A DNA stretch of 9,863 nt from Bradyrhizobium sp. Its GTDB lineage: Bacteria; Pseudomonadota; Alphaproteobacteria; Rhizobiales; Xanthobacteraceae. The translations under genes and the position numbers were made by a program. Below the pieces are notes generated by a model, which had not been told where the DNA came from, did not search any database, and was given only the letters and a program-made list of their open reading frames with translations. Shown in pieces: positions 1 through 6,915 of this stretch. Within the stretch, counting starts at the first letter, position 1. Every line of letters starts with the position of its first letter. The stretch is from contig JAQGKC010000362.1 in the NCBI GenBank assembly GCA_028290305.1, positions 1 through 9,863 on the forward strand, read 5' to 3'.

Positions 1-609
1 GCGGCAGCTAAAATGTTGCGTGGAACCAAGCGAATGCGCGTGACCTCGAAAGCCGGCAGCGACCTCGACGTCGATATGGTCGGCGCCTCGACGGTTGGCG
101 TCTGGGGCTGGACCGACAAGCCCGGCACGCTGGCGCATTGGCCGGGCGGTATTGTCGTCAGCTTTCCCAAGAGCGCCACTGTCAACGGTACATTGGTGAT
201 GGCACCCGGCGACATCAATCTCACCTTCAAGCGCTACCTGACGTCGCCGGTCAAAATGACGCTCAAGGACGACTACGTTACCGACCTGCAAGGCGAGGGC
301 GCCGATGCGATGATGATGCGCGCTTATCTGGCGGCCTGGGGCGACCGCGAGGCGTATGCAGTGTCGCATGTCGGGTTCGGCATGAATCCCGCTGCCCGCT
401 ACGAGGCACTGACCATGTATGATCAGCGCGAAACCAACGGCACCGAGCTGCGCGCGGTGGCCGGCAACTTCCTGTTTTCCACCGGCGCCAACGAATTCGC
501 CGGACGCTATACGGCGGGGCATTTCGATCTTCCCATGATGGGTACGACCATCGAACTCGACGGCATCGCGGTCGTCCGCGAAGGCGTGCTGCAGGATGTG
601 TTCGGTTAA
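1..609 (+). CDS. 2,5-dihydroxypyridine 5,6-dioxygenase (NicX)-like protein, 3' part
   Basis: The frame is already open at base 1 (codons read A-A-K before the first ATG at 13), so this is the C-terminal part of a longer gene and the ATG at 13 is not a real start. NicX-type proteins are about 350 residues; about 202 codons are present. Counting from the ATG at 13, the segments HWPGG (42-46), SHVGFGMNP (118-126), GNFLFSTG (151-158) and HFDLPM (170-175) match the family as I know it. His119, His170 and Asp172 fit the His-His-Asp iron triad of NicX, with similar spacing. NicX opens the ring of 2,5-dihydroxypyridine with O2 and Fe(II) to give N-formylmaleamate in nicotinate breakdown. The family is well supported; the substrate is not, because this family has many paralogues of unknown role. 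The gene converges on the minus-strand operon, and its TAA overlaps that operon's last stop codon. Confidence 0.78.
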   Translation, partial: AAAKMLRGTKRMRVTSKAGSDLDVDMVGASTVGVWGWTDKPGTLAHWPGGIVVSFPKSATVNGTLVMAPGDINLTFKRYLTSPVKMTLKDDYVTDLQGEGADAMMMRAYLAAWGDREAYAVSHVGFGMNPAARYEALTMYDQRETNGTELRAVAGNFLFSTGANEFAGRYTAGHFDLPMMGTTIELDGIAVVREGVLQDVFG

Positions 610-1601
610 TCCCGATCGAGAACCGGCGGCCGCGCCAGGCCAAAATGCCTGAGCATGTCGACCAGTTGCGCGAGGCGCTGCTCGCGGTAGGCATCGACAT
701 CGAGGCCGGAATAATCAAGGAAACCGGCGCCGGTGCGCAAGCCAATGCGGCCGTCGCGCATGTTGCGCGAGATCACCTCGGGCGCGCGATAACGGTCGCT
801 GCCGAGCGCGCCTTCCAGATAGCGGCTCGCATAGTACAGAATGTCGCCGCCGCCCCAGTCGATGAACTCCAGCAGACCTAGTACCGCGTAGCGGAAACCG
901 AAGCCGTATCGGATCGCCTTGTCGATATCCTCAGCGCTGGCGACGCCTTCTTCCACCATCCGCGCCGCCTCGTTCATGGCAAGCGCCTGGATCCGCGGCA
1001 CGATGAAGCCGGGCGTCGCCGCGCACACCACCGGCACCTTGCCGATACCCTCAAGTAATGCTTTGACCTTCGCGACAATTGCCGGATCGGTCGCAGCCCC
1101 CGGCGAAATCTCGACCAGTGGGATCAAATAGGCCGGGTTGAGCCAGTGCACGTTGAGAAAGCGTTGGGGATGCTCGACCGCTCCGGAGAGGTCATCGACC
1201 AGAATCGTTGACGTGGTCGAGGCGATGATGGCGTCAGGCCCGACGCACTTCGAGGCGGCCGCCAGCACCTCGCGCTTGAGCTCGACCACTTCGGGCACGC
1301 CTTCGAACACGATGCCGGCGCATGCAAGTGCGCTAGCGCTATTCTGCGAGGCCACAACCGAAATTCGTGCGATGACCGTTTCGGCTTCGTCGTCTTTCAG
1401 CAAGCCGAACTGCGCCAGACTGGCCAACGTCTTCCTGACTTCTTCGAGTGCCTCGTCTTCGAGTTTAGCGAATTGTTCAGCTGGACGCGCCTTGACGTCG
1501 ATCATGGTGACGGCGTGGCCGGCATAGGCGAACGCCACCGCGATGCCGCGGCCCATGCGGCCGGCGCCGAGACAAGCGACAGGGGGACGAGTAGTGGTCA
1601 T
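606..1601 (-). CDS. 3-hydroxyacyl-CoA dehydrogenase family protein
   Basis: 331 residues, ATG start. The N-terminus carries a Rossmann NAD motif, GAGRMGRGIA (12-21), with an acidic residue (D35) ending beta-2, which favours NAD. The catalytic region reads STTSTI (128-133), HWLNPAYLIPLVE (152-164) and MNEA (209-212). His152, Glu164 and Asn210 correspond to the catalytic His, its Glu partner and the substrate-binding Asn of 3-hydroxyacyl-CoA dehydrogenases. The C-terminal helical domain ends in GRIGLRTGAGFLDY (284-297), typical of the single-domain 3-hydroxybutyryl-CoA dehydrogenase type. The expected reaction is NAD-dependent oxidation of a 3-hydroxyacyl-CoA to the 3-oxo form, in the cytoplasm. 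The family also contains lambda-crystallin/gulonate dehydrogenase, carnitine dehydrogenase and a pyridine-aldehyde dehydrogenase of vitamin B6 breakdown, so a non-CoA substrate is possible. It is the last gene of the six-gene operon; its ATG overlaps the preceding TGA as ATGA. Confidence 0.88.
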   Translation of the reverse strand: MTTTRPPVACLGAGRMGRGIAVAFAYAGHAVTMIDVKARPAEQFAKLEDEALEEVRKTLASLAQFGLLKDDEAETVIARISVVASQNSASALACAGIVFEGVPEVVELKREVLAAASKCVGPDAIIASTTSTILVDDLSGAVEHPQRFLNVHWLNPAYLIPLVEISPGAATDPAIVAKVKALLEGIGKVPVVCAATPGFIVPRIQALAMNEAARMVEEGVASAEDIDKAIRYGFGFRYAVLGLLEFIDWGGGDILYYASRYLEGALGSDRYRAPEVISRNMRDGRIGLRTGAGFLDYSGLDVDAYREQRLAQLVDMLRHFGLARPPVLDRD

Positions 1602-2692
1602 CGGCCAAAACCTTCGCGTAGCAGGGTTTGCAGTTGGTCGCGGTTGAGATCGCCGAGCCCGAGGCTCGAGAGCGTGCGCCCTTGTTTCATGAAATCCTCT
1701 CCGCAGATCGCGCCGCCGATGGCGAGAAAGGATTTCGCAAGTGGTGTTGCGACGTTGGCCAGTTCGCCAACCGATACTAGAAACGACAGGCCGAGGCGCA
1801 GATCTTCCCGCATATAGCGATGCTCGGTCAGCACGATGCGCTCGCGCCAGTCGCCGGAATCGGTGAGGCGATCATGCGAGCCGCGGCCGTACATCCATTG
1901 CTCGCCTTCGCTTGCGTAATGATGCGCCAGCGGGAAGTGCGGGCTGCGGTAGCCAAAGCCTTCGCGCACCGCAATGCGTTCGGCATCGAGCGCGTCTGTG
2001 ACCCGGCGGATCGCAGCCTGCGTGCCTTCCTTGTGAATGTCCCAGCGCTCGAAATGCTCGATCGGACCGGCATTCATGACAATCAGCGGCGGGTGGATGA
2101 TCGGCCCGGCGTTCATCAGCGCGCCCGAGAGGGCATCGCCGCATGGTTCGATCACGCCGGGAAACGCCCGCCCGATCACATCGAGCGCGTGATCCGCAGC
2201 CTTCAGCGGAAATACGCCGACCGGCAAACGTTTGGCGCGGATGGTGATGGCGACCTCGAACGGCCCGTGCTTGCGCGCCAGCCATGGCAGCGTGCCGGTC
2301 TCCGCAAAGGTCACCGCTGCGCGATTGCCGGCGTCATGCGCAGCTTTCGCAGAGATCATCGAGCCGAACGTCGCCGGCGGCAGGAATACCACCTGTCCAT
2401 CTCCGAGATGCGGCGCGAGCAAGCGTGCGATATCGTGCTGCGCAAAAGCCGGCGCGGGGCACAGGATCAGTTCAGCATCGCGGATGGCTTCGGCAACGTC
2501 CGATGTCACCAGCGCCAGTTGCACGTCGTGTCGGCCATGGGCATCCTTGACGATGATGCGGGAGCCCGCCGCACGATGCTTTGCCACCTGCGCTGCGTCG
2601 CGCCGCCACAGCCTGATGTCATGGCCGTGCAGCGCAAAGTCGCCCGCGGCCGCGAAAGAGCCATTGCCGCCGCCCAGCACCGCGATTTTCAA
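1598..2692 (-). CDS. NAD/NADP octopine/nopaline dehydrogenase family protein
   Basis: 364 residues. The start is TTG, overlapping the ligase stop as TTGA and preceded by a strong Shine-Dalgarno AAGGAG seven bases upstream. Starting here places the Rossmann strand KIAVLGGGNGS right at the N-terminus, as expected. GGGNGSFAAAGDFA (7-20) binds the dinucleotide. The C-terminal octopine-dehydrogenase domain shows MNAGPIIHPP (193-202), a second NAGP (207-210) and HRYMREDLRLGL (291-302). His200 and Asp297 are candidates for the His-Asp catalytic pair of opine dehydrogenases such as the Arthrobacter CENDH enzyme. Opine dehydrogenases join an amino acid and a 2-keto acid reductively, or run in reverse as catabolic oxidases; many bacterial members have no assigned substrate. 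Lying between a CoA ligase and a 3-hydroxyacyl-CoA dehydrogenase, it more likely acts on a pathway intermediate or an amino-acid conjugate than on a crown-gall opine. That last point is inference. Confidence 0.85.
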   Translation of the reverse strand: MKIAVLGGGNGSFAAAGDFALHGHDIRLWRRDAAQVAKHRAAGSRIIVKDAHGRHDVQLALVTSDVAEAIRDAELILCPAPAFAQHDIARLLAPHLGDGQVVFLPPATFGSMISAKAAHDAGNRAAVTFAETGTLPWLARKHGPFEVAITIRAKRLPVGVFPLKAADHALDVIGRAFPGVIEPCGDALSGALMNAGPIIHPPLIVMNAGPIEHFERWDIHKEGTQAAIRRVTDALDAERIAVREGFGYRSPHFPLAHHYASEGEQWMYGRGSHDRLTDSGDWRERIVLTEHRYMREDLRLGLSFLVSVGELANVATPLAKSFLAIGGAICGEDFMKQGRTLSSLGLGDLNRDQLQTLLREGFGR

Positions 2693-4230
2693 AGTGTTTC
2701 TCCTTGCGACGTCGCCGGCCCGTCAAGCTGTCTCAGCATGAAGTGCTGCACCTTGCCCAAAGCCGTACGCGGCAGATCGTCGACAAAGATGATATCGCGG
2801 GGCACCTTGAAGCGGGCGAGCTGCGTCAGCACGTGCGCTTTCAGCGCCTCCGCTTCGACGGAACATCCTGCATGCCTGATCACGTAGGCCACCGGCACTT
2901 CGTCCCATTTGGGATCTGGCCGGCCGATGACGCCGCATTCCCTGACATCGGGATGCTCCAGCAGCACGCGTTCGACTTCCGCCGGATAGATGTTTTCGCC
3001 GCCGGAGATGATCAGGTTCTTCTTGCGGTCGTGCACCCAGAAATAGCCGTCGGCGTCGCGCCAGCCGATATCGCCGGTGCGATACCAGCCGTCGTGCAAC
3101 GCTTCCCTTGTGGCCTGCTCGTCGTCCCAATATTCGCAGAATACGTTGGGGCCGCGCACCGTAATTTCGCCCGGAGTGTCCGGCGGCAGCTCGATCCCTT
3201 CGTCGTCGATCACCGCCGCTTCGCAGCACAGGCCGGGGAGGCCGGTCGAGCCCACGCGCGACAGATCGCCGCCGAGGCGGGTATAGACCGCGACCGGGCA
3301 GGTTTCGGTCGAGCCATAGACCTGAAGCACCGGCACGCCGCGCGCGACAAAGCGCTCGATCAGGTGCGGCGGCACGATGGTTGACCCGGTCGAGACCGCC
3401 TTCAGGGAGGACAGATCGGTCGAGGCCCAGTCGGGATGGTCCGTCATCGCTTGAATCGTCGCCGGCACCAGCACCGTCAATGTCGGACGATGGCGCGCAA
3501 TCGTGGCGAGCGTTGCCTCCGGCGTGAAGCGCGAATGGATCGTCACCGTCGCACCAAAGTGCAGCGCCGGCGTGGTTTGAATGTTGAGGCCGCCGACGTG
3601 AAAGAAAGGCAGCACGGTCAGCACATGGTCGCTGGAGGTGAGGCCGTGCATGTGCTGGCTCATCACCCCGTTCCATAGCAAGGCCTCCTGCCGCAGCACC
3701 GCGCCCTTGGGCCTTCCAGTGGTACCTGAAGTGTAGACGATCAGCAGCGGACAGGTGAGGTCGCTATGCGGATTGCGGCTGTCGCCGTGCGCCTGCGTGA
3801 GCAGCGCATCGAATCCGCTTCCCTGTGGGGGTACAAAGTCGAGTCCCACGACGGCGGTATCGGGCGAGCTCTTTTTCAGCGCGGACAGAATCTCCGCAAA
3901 CGCCTGTTCGAGCACCAGCACTTTTGCGGCAGCGTCCGACAGGATGAACAGTTGTTCGGCGACCGCAAGCCGCCAGTTTAGCGGCACCAGCATGGCGCCG
4001 AGCCGGGCGCAGGCATAGAGCAACACGAGGTAGTCAGGCCGGTTCAGGCTGAGGATTGCGACACGGTCGCCCCGGTTGACCCCGAGTTCAGCTTTCAACG
4101 CGCGTGCCGACTGCTCGATGCGAGCATTGAACGCCGCGTAAGTCAGAGTCTCGCCCTCAAAAATGATCGCGGGCTTGTCGGGTGCGAAAGCGGCGTTGCG
4201 CTCGATCAAACCTGAGAGGTCCACAGTCAC
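2689..4230 (-). CDS. acyl/aryl-CoA ligase (class I adenylate-forming enzyme)
   Basis: 513 residues from a GTG start at 4230, chosen because GTGA overlaps the stop of the upstream gene, like the other operon junctions. A second GTG two codons later (4224, giving VDLSGLIERN) is almost as good. The longer frame to 4299 is a readthrough extension inside the upstream gene. From GTG 4230: P-loop YTSGTTGRPKG at about 166-176, PFFHVGG at 208-214, YGSTE at 305-309, YRTGD at 383-387, hinge DRKK at 401-404 and the catalytic lysine in ALGKV at about 493. All core motifs are intact, so it should form an acyl-adenylate from an acid and ATP, then the CoA thioester. The sequence is nearer the general FadD/MenE-like group than the benzoate/2-aminobenzoate-CoA ligase group, which usually reads SSGSTG. 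The substrate acid is therefore unknown; an aromatic acid is suggested only by the neighbours. Confidence 0.9.
   Translation of the reverse strand: MTVDLSGLIERNAAFAPDKPAIIFEGETLTYAAFNARIEQSARALKAELGVNRGDRVAILSLNRPDYLVLLYACARLGAMLVPLNWRLAVAEQLFILSDAAAKVLVLEQAFAEILSALKKSSPDTAVVGLDFVPPQGSGFDALLTQAHGDSRNPHSDLTCPLLIVYTSGTTGRPKGAVLRQEALLWNGVMSQHMHGLTSSDHVLTVLPFFHVGGLNIQTTPALHFGATVTIHSRFTPEATLATIARHRPTLTVLVPATIQAMTDHPDWASTDLSSLKAVSTGSTIVPPHLIERFVARGVPVLQVYGSTETCPVAVYTRLGGDLSRVGSTGLPGLCCEAAVIDDEGIELPPDTPGEITVRGPNVFCEYWDDEQATREALHDGWYRTGDIGWRDADGYFWVHDRKKNLIISGGENIYPAEVERVLLEHPDVRECGVIGRPDPKWDEVPVAYVIRHAGCSVEAEALKAHVLTQLARFKVPRDIIFVDDLPRTALGKVQHFMLRQLDGPATSQGETL
2700..2705 (-). promoter_or_regulatory. 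ribosome binding site AAGGAG deciding the TTG start of the opine-dehydrogenase-like gene
   Basis: On the minus strand AAGGAG is followed by a seven-base spacer (AAACACT) and then TTG at 2692. It lies inside the last codons of the ligase gene. This near-consensus site is the main reason to accept a TTG start rather than a later ATG inside the Rossmann fold. Confidence 0.7.
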
Positions 4231-5516
4231 TCGTCCGATTCGCCGGTCTCGTACAACGCTTCGCGGCCGATGCGGTCGAGACAGAGTTCGGCGGTCCACG
4301 GCAGCATCAGCGAACCGCAGCGGCTGTCGCGATAAATTCGCTCCAGCGGCAGTGATTTCAACATCGCCTGACCGCCGCAGGTGCGGATGGCCAGTGTCGC
4401 GATTTCGTTGGCGCCTTCCATGACGGAATATTGCGCGGCATAGGCGCGCAGCACCTGCTCCTTGGTCGGATTGGCTCGGGCTTCGGTGATGGCCTGAAAC
4501 CAGATCGCCTTGATCTGCTCGAGCTTGATCTGCATCTGCGCCACCGCGATCTGCTTGGTCGGATACATCCGGCGCTTGACCGGCGGGGTGCCCGGCACCT
4601 CGCCACGCAGATAGCGCACGGTGAAATCGTAGGCCGCCTGCGCCAGCCCGGCATAGGTCGGCGACAGCGTCAGGAACATATGCGGCCAGCGCATCGCCGC
4701 CTGAAAATAGACGCCGCGCGGCATCAGCTCCGCAACTTCCGGCACGAACACATCCTTGAACAAGAGCGTGCGCGACACCGTGCCGCGCATGCCCAGCGGA
4801 TCCCAGTCGCCGACCACCGAGATGCCGTCGGCCTTGGCGGGCAAAGCGAGGTAGAGCGTGTTGCGGCGGGAAGCTTTCTCGCCTTCTTCGATTTCAGTGC
4901 AGAGCACGCCGTAATAATCGGCGTGACCGGAAAGCGAAGCGAAAATCTTCTTGCCGTTGACGATCCAGCCGCCTTTGACCGGATTCGCCTCGGTGCCGAA
5001 CGCGACACCGCCTGCAGCCGCCGCGCCGCCTTCCGAGAACGGCTGCGAATAGATCGCGCCCTCATCGACGATGCGCTTGTAATGCACGGTGCGGCGGCGT
5101 TCGTGTTCGGCACGGGTCGCAGCGTCCATCTCGAGATCGTCGGCCAGCGGCCCGGACCACAGCGTCGAGCAGACGTGCATGTTCCATGTCAGAGCCGTCG
5201 CACCGCAATAGCGCCCGATCTCTGCGGCCGCTATGGCGTAGGTCTGGTAGTCGGCGCCGAGGCCGCCATGCTTCCTGGGGATGGCGATGCCGAGAAGGCC
5301 TGCGCGATGCAAATCCCTGTAGTTCTCGATCGGGAATTTCGCCTCGCGATCGTAAGCCGCCGCGCGGTCGGCGAACACGGTCTGACCCAGCTCGCGTGCG
5401 GTCGCGATAATTGAAGCCTGTTCGCCGTTCAGCCGGAATGCCTTGGGATCGAAGATCGGCATATCCAGATCGATCTTGTCGACCGCCGCTGCGTTCTTGC
5501 CAGCTTGCACCGTCAT
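4227..5516 (-). CDS. acyl-CoA dehydrogenase family flavoprotein, lacks canonical catalytic Glu
   Basis: 429 residues, ATG start overlapping the hydrolase stop as ATGA. The fold is clear: the N-terminal helical domain with LLGIAIPRKHGGLGADY (74-90), the mid beta-domain with GKKIFASLSGHADYYGVLC (188-206) and GDWDPLGMRGTVSRTLLF (236-253), then the C-terminal helical domain with GGQAM (381-385) and ERIYRDSR (392-399). Known members oxidise acyl-CoA at C2-C3 and pass electrons to ETF; relatives such as DszC and HsaA are flavin monooxygenases. Downstream of YRD, medium/short-chain enzymes read IYEGT with the catalytic Glu. Here the segment is GSLMLPWTAELC (401-412), with Leu where Glu is expected. 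The alternative base position used by isovaleryl-CoA and long-chain enzymes aligns by eye with Met280, so that Glu is absent too. The reaction may thus differ from plain dehydrogenation. Confidence 0.88.
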   Translation of the reverse strand: MTVQAGKNAAAVDKIDLDMPIFDPKAFRLNGEQASIIATARELGQTVFADRAAAYDREAKFPIENYRDLHRAGLLGIAIPRKHGGLGADYQTYAIAAAEIGRYCGATALTWNMHVCSTLWSGPLADDLEMDAATRAEHERRRTVHYKRIVDEGAIYSQPFSEGGAAAAGGVAFGTEANPVKGGWIVNGKKIFASLSGHADYYGVLCTEIEEGEKASRRNTLYLALPAKADGISVVGDWDPLGMRGTVSRTLLFKDVFVPEVAELMPRGVYFQAAMRWPHMFLTLSPTYAGLAQAAYDFTVRYLRGEVPGTPPVKRRMYPTKQIAVAQMQIKLEQIKAIWFQAITEARANPTKEQVLRAYAAQYSVMEGANEIATLAIRTCGGQAMLKSLPLERIYRDSRCGSLMLPWTAELCLDRIGREALYETGESDE

Positions 5517-6346
5517 TGTGCCATCACTTGTGTTGCAGCCATGTTGGCCCTGAGGAAACTATCGAGCGCGGCGTTGAAGGCGTTTGGACGTTCCAGATTG
5601 GCGAGGTGGCCGACCCCTTCAAGTTCAACGTATGTTGCCGATGGAATGTAGGTCGCCATCTTCGCCATCATCGGCGCCGGCGCATTGTTGTCCTTCGAGC
5701 CCGATAGCACCAGCGTGGGTACCACAATCGCCTTGAGCGCGTTGCGCAGGTCGAAGCCCATCAGTGCCAGCATCGTGGCGCGATAGGTCGCCTCGGGAAC
5801 GGAGGCCATGCAGTCGCGGGCGATATCCATACCGCCGGGGTCGGGATTGTCACCGACCAATTCCTTCACCAGCGTTGGTGCCAGCGAGACCAGCGTCTCG
5901 CCGCGATCGAGCGGACCGAGGCGCGCGTCAATGAAAGCTTTCTGCCAGTCGCCATCGGGCTTGCCGAACGCGGGGCTGGTCTGAGCAAGCACAACGGCGC
6001 CGGCGACGCTTGGGCTCTTCGCCAGCAATTGCTGAACGATCATGCCGCCGATTGAATGGCCAACGAGAATGGGTTTCGTCGCGCCGACCTGTTGAAGGAA
6101 ATCCTGCAAGGCGCCGGCGAGGGTGGCAATGCTGACGCTTGGAAGCGGCGTCGATCCGCCATAGCCCGGCATGTCCCAGGCGATGGTGCGATAGCGATCT
6201 CCAAAGAAATCCAGTTGGCTGCGCCACGCCCGTGCCGCGCCGCCGATTCCGTGCAGGAACACCAACGGTGGCAGGCTGGGATCGCCGGCGGCCTCATAGC
6301 CGAACCGGCCATCCTTCGTTGTCATGGGCGCAGAAGCACGGTTCAC
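5513..6346 (-). CDS. alpha/beta fold hydrolase
   Basis: 277 residues from a GTG start at 6346. I prefer this start because GTGA overlaps the cupin stop and GAGG lies seven bases upstream; the next start, ATG at 6325, has no visible Shine-Dalgarno. The chain shows the oxyanion HGIGG (32-36), DMPGYGGS (58-65), the nucleophile elbow GHSIGG with Ser98, LSGSKDNNAP with the acid Asp219, and GVGHLANLERP with His247. The catalytic triad is complete, and there is no signal peptide, so the enzyme is cytoplasmic. The layout resembles enol-lactone hydrolases (PcaD type) and C-C hydrolases that act after ring cleavage, but the cap region does not let me choose. In this operon it could hydrolyse a lactone, a CoA thioester or a ring-opened product. 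The specific reaction is not determined. Confidence 0.88.
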   Translation of the reverse strand: MNRASAPMTTKDGRFGYEAAGDPSLPPLVFLHGIGGAARAWRSQLDFFGDRYRTIAWDMPGYGGSTPLPSVSIATLAGALQDFLQQVGATKPILVGHSIGGMIVQQLLAKSPSVAGAVVLAQTSPAFGKPDGDWQKAFIDARLGPLDRGETLVSLAPTLVKELVGDNPDPGGMDIARDCMASVPEATYRATMLALMGFDLRNALKAIVVPTLVLSGSKDNNAPAPMMAKMATYIPSATYVELEGVGHLANLERPNAFNAALDSFLRANMAATQVMAQ

Positions 6347-6849
6347 TCGTTGGCCTCGGGCGGCAGGAAGTTCACCTCGTGCTCGGCGGAGATACGGACG
6401 ATTTCGGCGACATCCGTCAGGTTATGAAGCTGGTTGAATAGTGCTTCGAGTTTTTGCGTCGGCGAAACCCAGAACAGTGCCCGCGCTGGTTTATCCGACT
6501 TGTTGAAATAGCCATGCGGAATGCCGCGAGGCAGCCGGACAACGTCTCCGGCTTTGGCCTGCACCCAAACGCCATCCAGTTTCAGGTCCAGTATGCCATC
6601 CTGAACCAGGATGAATTCCTCCTGGGTAGGATGAACGTGCACGGGGACAAATTGGCCGGGATCGCTGTTGGTCTCGAAAGCAAAGGTCGAGTCCGTCACC
6701 GCTTTCGGGAAATAGACCTGTCCAAGAATATTCCAGATCTTGCCGGAATATCCCGTTCCATTCCGTGTGATGCCTTTTTCGAGAGCTGCCACGATGTCCA
6801 TCCTCTTCCCAGTTTGGATCGACGCTACCTGCGGCGCTCCATCTGTCAA
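6343..6849 (-). CDS. single-domain cupin protein, first gene of the operon
   Basis: 168 residues if it begins at the TTG at 6849, which has GAGGT seven bases upstream. The alternative is ATG at 6801 (152 residues, MDIVAALEKG) with GGGAAG close in front. Both cupin motifs are textbook. Motif 1, G(X)5HXH(X)4E(X)6G, spans residues 65-85 with His71, His73 and Glu78. Motif 2, G(X)5PXG(X)2H(X)3N, spans 101-116 with His112. The four metal ligands are therefore present and a bound metal is likely. Single-domain cupins include dioxygenases, isomerases, decarboxylases and sensory or binding proteins, so the function is open. A ring-cleavage or tautomerase-like role would fit the hydrolase that follows, but this is inference. 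The TTG also forms part of a TTGACA hexamer, which matters for choosing the start. Confidence 0.85.
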   Translation of the reverse strand: MTDGAPQVASIQTGKRMDIVAALEKGITRNGTGYSGKIWNILGQVYFPKAVTDSTFAFETNSDPGQFVPVHVHPTQEEFILVQDGILDLKLDGVWVQAKAGDVVRLPRGIPHGYFNKSDKPARALFWVSPTQKLEALFNQLHNLTDVAEIVRISAEHEVNFLPPEANE

Positions 6850-6856
6850 GCATTTG

Positions 6857-6861
6857 ACCTC
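6857..6861 (-). promoter_or_regulatory. ribosome binding site GAGGT for the TTG start of the cupin gene
   Basis: GAGGT on the minus strand ends seven bases before the TTG at 6849. The spacing matches the AAGGAG-to-TTG arrangement of the opine-dehydrogenase-like gene in the same operon. It supports the long cupin start, against the ATG at 6801. Confidence 0.45.
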
Positions 6862-6886
6862 ATTGCGCCGATCGGGAGTTGATTTC

Positions 6887-6915
6887 TTGCAAAAGCTTGA
6901 AGTCTAAAATATATG
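6887..6915 (+). promoter_or_regulatory. possible promoter of the plus-strand SDR gene
   Basis: TTGCAA (6887-6892), 17 bases, then TATATG (6910-6915), each four of six to consensus, in the AT-richest part of the 103-base divergent gap. TTGCA (6887-6891) and TGCAA (6914-6918) also form an inverted repeat with a 22-base centre, which could be an operator. The -10 hexamer is nearly adjacent to the candidate -10 of the opposite promoter, so a single bound protein could affect both directions. Confidence 0.35.

Larger units (their letters stand above)
606..6849 (-). other. six-gene operon with five consecutive 4-base overlaps
   Basis: Read on the minus strand, the order is cupin, hydrolase, acyl-CoA dehydrogenase-like, CoA ligase, octopine-dehydrogenase-like, 3-hydroxyacyl-CoA dehydrogenase. 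The stop/start overlaps are GTGA (6343-6346), ATGA (5513-5516), GTGA (4227-4230), TTGA (2689-2692) and ATGA (1598-1601). There is no room for internal promoters or terminators between genes, so one transcript with translational coupling is the natural reading. This implies that the six products are made together and serve one process. Confidence 0.85.

Noticed and set aside
1820..2887. A 355-codon plus-strand open frame across the opine-dehydrogenase-like and ligase genes.
   Set aside because: It crosses two well-supported minus-strand genes, is rich in Arg and His, and shows no domain. It is a shadow frame.
4231..4299. An upstream ATG at 4299 as the start of the CoA ligase.
   Set aside because: It would add 23 Arg-rich residues overlapping the previous gene and unlike any ligase N-terminus. 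GTG at 4230 or 4224 begins just before the conserved LIERNAAFAPDKPAI.
4431..5414. A 327-codon plus-strand open frame opposite the acyl-CoA dehydrogenase-like gene.
   Set aside because: The minus strand has a full-length family match here, while the plus frame has no motif and an Arg/His-rich composition.
6846..6863. A five-codon leader peptide (ATG at 6863 to TGA at 6846) before the cupin gene.
   Set aside because: No Shine-Dalgarno is visible before it, and a frame this short is expected by chance. It is mentioned only in connection with the cupin start.
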